From contig CANJRV010000008.1 in the NCBI GenBank assembly GCA_947476825.1, positions 1 to 50,535 on the forward strand: DNA of 50,535 nt, in the 5' to 3' direction. The notes under the pieces were generated by a model, which saw nothing but the letters and a program-made list of their open reading frames with translations, did no database searches and was not told where the DNA came from. The translations under genes were made by a program, and so were the position numbers. Below, piece after piece: positions 1-7,318 of the stretch. Origin of the DNA: Bacteroidota bacterium (GTDB lineage: Bacteria > Bacteroidota > Bacteroidia > Chitinophagales > Chitinophagaceae). Within the stretch, counting starts at the first letter, position 1, and each line of letters starts with the position of its first letter.

Positions 1-149
1 AATCGCCAGGTAATATTGGCACTTGGATAGGTTGGCAATTGGTTCGAAAATACAACCAAGAACATGCGGATCAAGCCTGGACTAAGATGATAGAACAAAA
101 TATGGATGGTCAAAGCTTTTTAAGAGCAGCTGGTTATAAGCCACATTAA
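1..149 (+). CDS. gldB: C-terminal end of GldB-like gliding motility lipoprotein (partial)
   Basis: An open frame enters from the left edge (codons in phase from base 3) and stops with TAA at 147-149, giving 48 residues. The segment SPGNIGTWIGWQLVRKY followed by a short helical tail resembles the C-terminal end of GldB, a Bacteroidota lipoprotein needed for gliding and linked to type IX secretion. That match is from memory of the family; the N-terminal lipobox and most of the protein lie outside the window. The presence of gldKLMN 30 kb away makes a gliding-associated gene plausible here. An alternative is another peptidase-like DUF2268 relative. Confidence 0.55.
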   Translation, partial: SPGNIGTWIGWQLVRKYNQEHADQAWTKMIEQNMDGQSFLRAAGYKPH

Positions 150-215
150 ATGGTGGTTGTGGGTTTATTATTCTCCGGCTTCTCGAGGCATGTAAAGTAA
201 AATAAAAAAGTTATT

Positions 216-270
216 GTTCTACGAAACGTCTTTCGTTTCGTAGTTTCATTCTGTTGCTTTCAGCAACTTT
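216..270. repeat. Double-hairpin repeat, copy 1
   Basis: Two adjacent perfect hairpins. The first is CTACGAAACG (219-228), a 5-nt loop and CGTTTCGTAG (234-243). The second is GTTGCT (253-258), a 3-nt loop and AGCAAC (262-267). An outer pair, CATTCTG (247-253) and CAGAATG (273-279), can enclose the second hairpin in this copy. The same block recurs 122 bp downstream. It lies in the 447-bp gap between the gldB-like gene and the propeller gene, where no gene is supported. Confidence 0.8.
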
Positions 271-337
271 TTCAGAATGATTATTAAATAAATATAAATT
301 AGCATGATGAGTTATGAATTCAGCGAAGGGTATTAAT

Positions 338-392
338 GTTCTACGAAACGTCTTTCGTTTCGTAGTTTTAATCTGTTGCTTTCAGCAACTTT
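338..392. repeat. Double-hairpin repeat, copy 2
   Basis: Near-identical second copy of the 216-270 block. The 10-bp stem arms are at 341-350 and 356-365, and the 6-bp stem arms at 375-380 and 384-389, with the same 34-nt offset between hairpins. The flanks differ from those of copy 1 (the outer CATTCTG/CAGAATG pair is missing), so the conserved unit is the two hairpins. The rest of the gap up to 596 holds AT-rich DNA with no recognisable signal. Confidence 0.8.
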
Positions 393-596
393 TATCGATT
401 GATTATTTAAGAAAATATTTAAATTTGCTCAATTCTCAGAGGCATCAATTTTTCTCCTTTATTGGGTATTACCACAAACAAACAAAAACGCTTGACTATT
501 TGAAATTTTGAGAATTAGTTTTGACTATGATTTAATTTTCATAACTTAGTTGCCGGTTGTAACACTTACGACGGCGAAGCGAAAAAAAATTAAACC

Positions 597-2270
597 ATGA
601 AAAACAAATCTAACTCGTTATTAATGAACCTCAAATTATTTTTAACTCTATTGCTTGCCCTTTTAGGCAGTGGCATGTATGCGCAAGCGCCTGATTGGGC
701 GTGGGCAAAATCGGCAGGCGGGAACAACACTAATGTTGAGCAAAGAATTGCAACCGATGCCAATGGCAATGTGTTGGTAACTGGAGTCTTTAATAGCCCT
801 ACCATCACCTTCGGAACCGTTACTCTAACAACTGGCAGTTTCTTTATAGTAAAATATGATGCCAGCGGTAATGTACTTTGGGCAAAATCGGCAGGTGAAC
901 AAAGCCAATGTTATAGTAGAAGCATTGCAACTGATGCCAATGGCAATGTGTTGGTAATAGGTCATTTTACAAGCCCCACCATCACTTTCGGAACCACTAC
1001 CTTAATAAATACAAATGCATTCAGTGATATTTTTATAGTAAAATATGATGCAAATGGTAATGTGCTTTGGGCAAAATCGGCAAGTGGAAAAACTCAAGAT
1101 ACTGGCATTGGTATTACAACGGATGCCAATGGCAATATCTTGGTAACAGGTGGCTTTACAAGCTCTACCATAACTTTTGGAATCACTACCTTATCAAATG
1201 CAGATACAAGTTTAGGTGGTGCTGATATTTTTATAGTAAAATATGATACAAACGGTAATGTGCTTTGGGCGAAATCTGCAGGAGGAAACTATTCTGAGTT
1301 TGGTACAAGTGTTGCGACCGATGCCAATGGCAATGTGTTGGTAACTGGTTTCTTTTCATCCGATACCATCACTTTCGGAATTGATACCTTAACCAATGCA
1401 GGTGCCAATGATATTTTTGTAGTAAAATATAATGCAAGTGGTAATATGCTTTGGGCAAAATCGGCAGGTGGAATAGAAGCTGAAAATAGCGGCACTATTG
1501 CAACAGATATCAATGCCAATGTGTTGCTTACAGGATCCTTTTTCAGTCAAACCATCACCTTTGGAACCATTACCCTAACAAATGTAGGTGGCTTTGATAT
1601 TTTTATAGTAAAATATGATGCAAGTGGTAATGTGCTTTGGGCAAAATCGGCAGGTGGAATATTCCAAGATTATGGTGTTGGTATTGCAAGCAATGTCGAT
1701 GGTGATGTATTGCTAACTGGTTCCTTTGCCAACCCTGCCATCACCTTCGGAACCACAACCTTAACCAATGCAGGCAATAACTATGATTATGATATTTTTA
1801 TAGTAAAATATGATGCAAGCGGTAATGAACTATGGGCTAAATCGGCAGGTGGAATCGGCAACGATTATAGCTATGGTATTGCAACTGATGCCAACGGTAA
1901 TGTGTTGGTAACTGGTGAATTTAAAAACCCCACCATCACTTTTGGGGCAACTACATTAACTAATAATGGAGTTGCCGATTTGTATGTAGCCAAGCTAAGT
2001 AGCATAACTGGCATTGCCGAGCTAAATAATAATGCGCAAGGGTTGCATATTTATCCTAATCCTACAAAAAATATGTTTACACTTGAGGTGAGTACCGAGC
2101 TAAAAAATGCAAGTATAGAGATGTATAATGCTTTTGGTCAAAAAGTGTATGCCAGCAAACTTGTTGGTAGAAAGCAACTTGTAAATTGTACTTCCTTTGC
2201 CTCTGGTGTTTACGAAGTAAAAGTATTTGATGAAGCGGGGCTGTATAGCAACAAACTTATTATCGAATAG
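597..2270 (+). CDS. Secreted SBBP-repeat beta-propeller protein with type IX sorting tail
   Basis: 557 residues. A signal peptide (hydrophobic core around residues 13-27, ending MYAQA) leads into seven repeats of about 58-60 residues. Each has the pattern WAKSAGG...ATDANGNVLVTG...TITFGTTTLTN...DIFIVKYDASGN, which matches SBBP (seven-bladed propeller-type) repeats. The last ~80 residues form a type A T9SS sorting domain (LHIYPNPTKN...FGQKVY...SGVYEVKV...NKLIIE). The protein is therefore expected to be exported across the outer membrane by the type IX system and attached or released there. Ligand and function are unknown. The repeats are highly similar at DNA level, suggesting recent internal duplication or gene conversion. 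Start chosen because it gives a clean signal peptide. Confidence 0.85.
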   Translation: MKNKSNSLLMNLKLFLTLLLALLGSGMYAQAPDWAWAKSAGGNNTNVEQRIATDANGNVLVTGVFNSPTITFGTVTLTTGSFFIVKYDASGNVLWAKSAGEQSQCYSRSIATDANGNVLVIGHFTSPTITFGTTTLINTNAFSDIFIVKYDANGNVLWAKSASGKTQDTGIGITTDANGNILVTGGFTSSTITFGITTLSNADTSLGGADIFIVKYDTNGNVLWAKSAGGNYSEFGTSVATDANGNVLVTGFFSSDTITFGIDTLTNAGANDIFVVKYNASGNMLWAKSAGGIEAENSGTIATDINANVLLTGSFFSQTITFGTITLTNVGGFDIFIVKYDASGNVLWAKSAGGIFQDYGVGIASNVDGDVLLTGSFANPAITFGTTTLTNAGNNYDYDIFIVKYDASGNELWAKSAGGIGNDYSYGIATDANGNVLVTGEFKNPTITFGATTLTNNGVADLYVAKLSSITGIAELNNNAQGLHIYPNPTKNMFTLEVSTELKNASIEMYNAFGQKVYASKLVGRKQLVNCTSFASGVYEVKVFDEAGLYSNKLIIE

Positions 2271-2327
2271 AGGATTTCAAGTAATAAATTTTTTATCCCC
2301 AATATAGAATAGGAAATATCTTTCTAT

Positions 2328-2335
2328 TACATTTG
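2328..2335 (+). promoter_or_regulatory. Possible -7 element upstream of carB first half
   Basis: TACATTTG matches the Bacteroidota -7 consensus TAnnTTTG and lies 65 bp before the carB start. No convincing TTTG -33 element is seen at the usual 19-21 nt distance, so the call is weak. Confidence 0.3.
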
Positions 2336-2400
2336 TGCGATTCAAACCCTTTGTCGTGTTCTAGCCATCTGCTCCAATTTTAATTGGAGTTAAAAAAAAA

Positions 2401-4056
2401 ATGCCTAAAGACAACTCAATTACTTCCGTCCTGATTATTGGTTCAGGTCCTATTATTATCGGTCAAGCTTGCGAATTTGATTACTCTGGCACCCAAGCTG
2501 CACGCTCCTTGCGTGAAGAAGGTATCAAAGTTATATTGATCAATTCTAATCCTGCCACTATTATGACTGACCCCATGATGGCAGATCGTGTATACTTATT
2601 GCCATTGAATGTGGAAAGTATAGAACAGATTTTACAAGAAAATAAAATTGATGCTGTATTGCCTACCATGGGTGGACAAACTGCTTTGAATCTTGCTAAA
2701 GAAGCTGAGGAATTGGGCATTTGGAAACAATATAATGTTCGATTAATTGGTGTCGATATTAAGGCTATTGATAAAGCGGAGGATAGAGAACAGTTTCGGC
2801 AATGGATGATAAAATTAGGTGTGAATGTGGCTACTGCAAAGACTGCCAATTCATTTTTAGAAGGTAAGGAATACGCACAAGAAATTGGATTTCCATTGGT
2901 TATTCGACCATCCTTTACATTGGGTGGAACGGGCGGTGGATTTGTACATGATATCAGTAATTTGGATGAGGCGCTCACACGAGGTTTACAAGCATCACCT
3001 ATTCATGAAGTATTGGTTGAAAAGGCAATATTGGGTTGGAAAGAATTTGAATTGGAACTTCTACGCGATTGTGCAGACAATGTATGTATTATTTGCACAG
3101 TAGAAAATTTTGATCCTATGGGTGTACATACTGGAGACAGCATAACCGTTGCGCCTGCGATGACATTGAGTGACACGGCATTTCAGCTGATGCGTAATAC
3201 GGCTATTAGAATGATGCGCGACTTGGGCAATTTTGCTGGTGGTTGTAATGTACAATTTGCCATGAACCCAGATACCGAAGAAATTATTGCCATTGAAATA
3301 AATCCACGGGTAAGTCGTTCGTCTGCATTAGCGAGTAAAGCTACTGGTTACCCAATTGCGAAAGTGGCTGCGAAGTTGGCAATTGGCTATCGTTTGGATG
3401 AATTGAAAAATCAAATAACTGGCAATACTTCTGCATTTTTTGAACCTACATTGGATTATGTGGTTGTCAAAATACCGCGTTGGAATTTCGATAAATTTAA
3501 AGGGGCAAAAGATACACTTGGCTTACAAATGAAAAGTGTTGGTGAAGTGATGGCGATTGGTAGAAGTTTTACAGAAGCCATTCAAAAAGCTTGTCAGAGT
3601 TTAGAAAATAATGCAGTTGGTTTAGGTTATTATGGTAAAAGCTTGATGAAGACCGATGAGCTGTTAGATTATTTAAAAACACCTAAGTGGGATAGAGTAT
3701 TTAGAATCAAAGATGCACTAATGGCTGGTCTTAGCGTGAACTCTATCTCTAAAGCATCGCATGGTATTGATAAATGGTTTTTGTATGAGATTCAAAAAAT
3801 ATGCGATATAGAGAAAGAAATTGCTTTGCATAAATTGGAAACATTACCTGAAGATTTATTGCGTAAAGCAAAGCATCATGGATTTAGTGACGAGCAAATT
3901 GCACGTATCATGAATGATGGAACGGAAGATGAAATCTATGAAAAAAGAAAAGCTTTGGGCATTACGCGTGTGTTTAAAATGGTAGATACTTGCGCCGCTG
4001 AGTTTGAAGCAAAGACACCTTATTTTTATAGCACTTTTGAATCAAAATCTCATTAA
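2401..4056 (+). CDS. carB: Carbamoyl-phosphate synthase large subunit, N-terminal half (split CarB)
   Basis: 551 residues covering the carboxyphosphate synthetic half plus the oligomerisation domain. It starts SVLIIGSGPIIIGQACEFDYSG and has the ATP-grasp loop RPSFTLGGTGGGF (about residues 169-181). It also has the metal-binding EINPRVSRSSALASKATG segment and ends KMVDTCAAEFEAKTPYFYST, as at the inter-half boundary of single-chain CarB. The half phosphorylates bicarbonate and then forms carbamate, feeding arginine and pyrimidine synthesis. It stops at 4054-4056, where a normal CarB would continue into the second half. That half is encoded separately at 4539-5720 in another reading frame. No carA is in the window. 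The coding sequence looks intact, so the protein is probably functional as a two-chain enzyme. Confidence 0.93.
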   Translation: MPKDNSITSVLIIGSGPIIIGQACEFDYSGTQAARSLREEGIKVILINSNPATIMTDPMMADRVYLLPLNVESIEQILQENKIDAVLPTMGGQTALNLAKEAEELGIWKQYNVRLIGVDIKAIDKAEDREQFRQWMIKLGVNVATAKTANSFLEGKEYAQEIGFPLVIRPSFTLGGTGGGFVHDISNLDEALTRGLQASPIHEVLVEKAILGWKEFELELLRDCADNVCIICTVENFDPMGVHTGDSITVAPAMTLSDTAFQLMRNTAIRMMRDLGNFAGGCNVQFAMNPDTEEIIAIEINPRVSRSSALASKATGYPIAKVAAKLAIGYRLDELKNQITGNTSAFFEPTLDYVVVKIPRWNFDKFKGAKDTLGLQMKSVGEVMAIGRSFTEAIQKACQSLENNAVGLGYYGKSLMKTDELLDYLKTPKWDRVFRIKDALMAGLSVNSISKASHGIDKWFLYEIQKICDIEKEIALHKLETLPEDLLRKAKHHGFSDEQIARIMNDGTEDEIYEKRKALGITRVFKMVDTCAAEFEAKTPYFYSTFESKSH

Positions 4057-4119
4057 ATAAAATAATAAATTCCGAACCTTATTTGTTTACATTGGAGCTT
4101 GTAAATAGGTTTTTATAGA

Positions 4120-4542
4120 ATGAACATAGACTTAATACATAATAAAATATACGAAATAAGAGGGCAAAGAGTCATGCTCGATTATGATATTGCTGAAATG
4201 TTTGAGGTAGAAACCCGTACGATGAATCAAGCAGTGAAACGAAATATTGTGCGTTTTCCAGAAGATTTTATGTTTCAAATAACGGAGAAAGAATGGGAAA
4301 TGATAGGAACGCAATTTGTGAAATCAACTAATAGCTCATCACAAGTTGTGATGAGTTCAAATAAAAATAGGGGAAAATCTTATAAACCTTATGCCTTCAG
4401 CGAACATGGTGTAACTATGTTAGCTTCTGTATTACGAAGTGAAAAGGCAGTATCGAAATTCCAAAATCAAAAATTCCAAATTCCAAAATCGAATTCCAAA
4501 GCCAACATTTTCAAATTAACCAATTTTCAAATTATAATATGA
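4120..4542 (+). CDS. ORF6N-domain DNA-binding protein, 3'-truncated, inserted between carB halves
   Basis: 140 residues. Residues 1 to about 111 resemble the ORF6N domain of phage and mobile-element proteins (IYEIRGQRVMLDYDIAEMFEV...NIVRFPEDFMFQIT...YAFSEHGVTMLASVLRSEKAV). ORF6N proteins usually continue with further helical sequence. Here, from base 4453, the frame runs into AATTCCAAAA/TTTTCAAATT low-complexity DNA of a type also seen between genes elsewhere in the window. The last ~29 residues are therefore probably not original. The stop overlaps the start of the second carB half (ATGA, 4539-4542), so the two could be translationally coupled. Role unknown; the family is thought to bind DNA. 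Confidence 0.75.
   Translation: MNIDLIHNKIYEIRGQRVMLDYDIAEMFEVETRTMNQAVKRNIVRFPEDFMFQITEKEWEMIGTQFVKSTNSSSQVVMSSNKNRGKSYKPYAFSEHGVTMLASVLRSEKAVSKFQNQKFQIPKSNSKANIFKLTNFQIII
4453..4534. repeat. AATTCCAAA / TTTTCAAATT low-complexity repeat, copy 1
   Basis: Alternating AAATTCCAAAATC and TTTTCAAATTAACC words that end 4 bases before the ATG of the second carB half. The same kind of sequence lies at 22324-22425 and 27450-27541, in the same orientation relative to the downstream gene. This copy overwrites the 3' end of the ORF6N gene. Confidence 0.7.
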
Positions 4543-5720
4543 TACATAACGAAAGCCTAGTAAGTAACAAAAAGAAAATCATTGTTTTGGGTTCTGGTCC
4601 AAACAGAATAGGACAAGGAATTGAGTTTGATTATTGCTGTGTGCATGGCTTGCTTGCTATTAAAGAGTGCGGTTTTGAGGCTATCATGATTAACTGCAAT
4701 CCGGAAACGGTAAGCACGGATTTTGATATGGCAGACAAATTATATTTTGAACCTGTGTATTGGGAACATATCTATGAAATTATTGAACACGAAAAACCAG
4801 ATGGGGTCATCGTACAATTGGGTGGACAAACTGCATTGAAGATTTCGCAGAAATTGCATGAAAAAGGAATACCAATTATCGGTACTTCATTTGATGACAT
4901 GGATATTGCAGAAGATAGAGGTCGATTCAGTGATTTGTTGAAAGCATTAGAAATTCCTTATCCAGAATATGGCACTGCGCATGATGTAGACGAGGCTATT
5001 GCAGTTGCGAACAAAGTTGGCTATCCTGTTTTGGTGCGACCTAGTTATGTGATTGGTGGACAAAGGATGCGCATTGTGATCAATGATGATGAAGTAGAAA
5101 AAGCGGTAGTTAGTTTGCTCAAACATATACCGGGTAATAAAATTTTAATAGATCACTTTTTAGATAGATGTCAGGAGGCAGAAGTAGATGCCATTTATGA
5201 CGGTGAGCAAATTCATATCATGGGTGTGATGGAGCATATCGAACCTGCAGGTATTCACAGTGGCGACAGTCATGCGATGTTGCCAGCATTTAATTTGACG
5301 CCATTGGTGGTTACGACGATGGAACATTATGCGCTTAAAATTGCGAAGGCATTAAATATAAAAGGACTCATTAATATTCAATTCGCAATTAAAGACGGTC
5401 ATGTATTTGTGATAGAAGCAAACCCGCGAGCATCAAGAACCACGCCATTTATAGCCAAAGCATATCAAATTCCTTACTTAAATATTGCCACTCGAATTAT
5501 GTTGGGTGTCAATAAATTATCGGACTTTACTTATGAGAAAAAATTGACTGGATTTGCCATCAAAGAACCTGTATTTTCTTTCGATAAATTTCCTGGTGTG
5601 AATAAAGAATTAGGGCCAGAAATGAAAAGTACTGGTGAAGCCATCCGTTTTATCAAAGATTTACGAGATCCTTATTTCCGACAATTGTACAAAGACAGAA
5701 GTATGTATTTGAGTAAATAA
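4539..5720 (+). CDS. carB: Carbamoyl-phosphate synthase large subunit, C-terminal half (split CarB)
   Basis: 393 residues covering the carbamoyl-phosphate synthetic half. It begins, after a short linker, with KKIIVLGSGPNRIGQGIEFD, the canonical start of the second CarB repeat. It has the ATP-grasp loop RPSYVIGGQRMRI (about 167-179), EHIEPAGIHSGDS, and EANPRASRTTPFIAKA. It would phosphorylate carbamate using the second ATP. Both halves together give 944 residues, close to a CarB that lacks the C-terminal regulatory MGS-like domain of the E. coli enzyme (about 1073 residues). The break therefore costs little or no catalytic sequence. The ATG at 4539 overlaps the upstream ORF6N stop by 4 bp. Split CarB is known in some archaea and Aquifex; here the intervening gene is the oddity. 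Confidence 0.93.
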   Translation: MIHNESLVSNKKKIIVLGSGPNRIGQGIEFDYCCVHGLLAIKECGFEAIMINCNPETVSTDFDMADKLYFEPVYWEHIYEIIEHEKPDGVIVQLGGQTALKISQKLHEKGIPIIGTSFDDMDIAEDRGRFSDLLKALEIPYPEYGTAHDVDEAIAVANKVGYPVLVRPSYVIGGQRMRIVINDDEVEKAVVSLLKHIPGNKILIDHFLDRCQEAEVDAIYDGEQIHIMGVMEHIEPAGIHSGDSHAMLPAFNLTPLVVTTMEHYALKIAKALNIKGLINIQFAIKDGHVFVIEANPRASRTTPFIAKAYQIPYLNIATRIMLGVNKLSDFTYEKKLTGFAIKEPVFSFDKFPGVNKELGPEMKSTGEAIRFIKDLRDPYFRQLYKDRSMYLSK

Positions 5721-5907
5721 GTGTTCAATCTTATTGTTATTTTATTATGAAATAACGTCAGAGCAATTGTTTGCATGGATTTTTACAAAATCATGACAAT
5801 TCTTTTTTCTACGAATGAAAATGCAATATCTAAAGCCTTATAAATACTAGTTTTGAAAGGGAAAATATTTTTTTGGCAAATGTGTATAATTATTACAATT
5901 CAGACCT

Positions 5908-5915
5908 TACATTTG
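5908..5915 (+). promoter_or_regulatory. Possible -7 element for the act-cox cluster
   Basis: TACATTTG fits TAnnTTTG and sits 36 bp before the actA start, in a 230-bp gap that begins the respiratory cluster. A good -33 element at standard spacing is not visible. Confidence 0.35.
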
Positions 5916-5951
5916 CGGTCAATCCAATTTAACAAAAATTACACATAGCGG

Positions 5952-7229
5952 ATGTTAAGTTATCTAAAAAGCATGGCGAAAGAAATTAAAGTATATATAC
6001 TGTTCATCGCATTCCTAGTGCTGCACTCATTTGCGAGTAAAGCAGCCACCGACGGTAAGGCATTATTCCAAGCCAATTGCGCATCTTGCCATAATCCAAT
6101 TAAAAAAGCTACAGGCCCTGCATTGCAAGGCGTTGATGCGAGAGTCCCATCGAAAGAATGGTTATACAGTTGGATTCGTAATTCAGCAAGCGTAATCGCA
6201 AGTGGCGATGCTTATGCGAATAAAATTTATGCAGAAAATGCTAAAACTGCAATGACTGCTTTTCCAAATTTAAAAAATGAGGAAATTGATGCGATAATAG
6301 TTTATGTAAATGAGTACAAGGATCCTAATGCAAATAAGGCAAAGGAAAGTGGAGCGACTAGTGAAGAGCCTTCAAGTGATAATACATTACTCTATGCTAT
6401 TTTGAGTATTGTGATGTTGATGGTTATTTTTATTTTAACCCAAGCCAACAAAGTATTAAGTCGTTCGGCTAATGCGAAAATGGGATTGCCTTCTCCAAAA
6501 GATGTTCCTTATTATCGTAACAAAGCAGTTATCGCTTTATTTGTTGCGTTACTTGTAATTGGATTTGGTATTTGGCTAACCAATGGTTCTGAATTAGGTC
6601 GTCAAAAAAATTATATGCCGAAGCAGCCAATTTTTTATTCTCATAAAGTACATGCTGGCATTAATCAAATCAATTGTTTGTATTGCCATGCGGGTGCAGA
6701 GAAAAGTCGCCACGCGATGATACCTTCAACGAATGTTTGTATGAATTGTCACAAACAAATTAATGAATACACAGGTGCTGAAACACATCCTTTAGTTGAT
6801 TTAGAAGGAAATAAAATTGATGGCACAAAAGAAATTGCTAAATTGTACGAATATGCTGGTTGGGATCCTGTGAAGAAAGATTATAACAGAGATGCACAAG
6901 GCAATATCAAAGCAACTTCACCAGAATGGGTAAAAATCCATAATTTACCGGATCACGTTTATTTCAATCACTCTTTGCACGTAGTTTCTGGTAAAATTGA
7001 TTGTCAACGTTGCCATGGTAATATCGAACAAATGGATGAAGTATTTCAATTTGCAGATTTAAGCATGGGTTGGTGTATCAATTGCCACAGAAATACTAAT
7101 GTTCAGTTTGCCGACAATAACTACTATTCTATATTCAAAAAATATCATGAAGAAATAAAAGCAGGTACTCGTACCGATGTGAAAGTGAGTGATATTGGTG
7201 GATTGGAATGTCAAAAATGTCATTATTAA
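5952..7229 (+). CDS. actA: Alternative complex III subunit ActA, multiheme cytochrome c
   Basis: 425 residues with six CxxCH heme sites. One is N-terminal (CASCH, residues 43-47) in a class I cytochrome c-like domain. Five lie in the C-terminal part (CLYCH, CMNCH, CQRCH, CINCH, CQKCH), which is the pentaheme ActA module. A signal peptide or anchor is at about residues 12-30 (VYILFIAFLVLHSFASKA). Transmembrane segments lie near residues 146-165 and 193-210. ActA is a periplasm-facing electron-transfer subunit of the quinol:cytochrome c oxidoreductase that replaces bc1. It is the first gene of actABCDEF-coxBA. The ATG at 5973 (MAKEIKVY) is an equally good start. The extra N-terminal heme domain makes this a hexaheme form. 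Confidence 0.92.
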   Translation: MLSYLKSMAKEIKVYILFIAFLVLHSFASKAATDGKALFQANCASCHNPIKKATGPALQGVDARVPSKEWLYSWIRNSASVIASGDAYANKIYAENAKTAMTAFPNLKNEEIDAIIVYVNEYKDPNANKAKESGATSEEPSSDNTLLYAILSIVMLMVIFILTQANKVLSRSANAKMGLPSPKDVPYYRNKAVIALFVALLVIGFGIWLTNGSELGRQKNYMPKQPIFYSHKVHAGINQINCLYCHAGAEKSRHAMIPSTNVCMNCHKQINEYTGAETHPLVDLEGNKIDGTKEIAKLYEYAGWDPVKKDYNRDAQGNIKATSPEWVKIHNLPDHVYFNHSLHVVSGKIDCQRCHGNIEQMDEVFQFADLSMGWCINCHRNTNVQFADNNYYSIFKKYHEEIKAGTRTDVKVSDIGGLECQKCHY

Positions 7230-7318
7230 TTTGATGATAGATTGGATAAAATAAGGATAAGAAACAAGTATGTTGTTTAAGGAATAAAAAATTATATATT
7301 TCCGTTGCGACGGATAAA

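Noticed and set aside
314-511. 65-residue plus-strand frame
   Set aside because: It runs straight through the second double-hairpin repeat, and its sequence has no protein family likeness.
2481-2978. 165-residue minus-strand frame inside the first carB half
   Set aside because: It is antisense to a clearly conserved gene and has no family features of its own.
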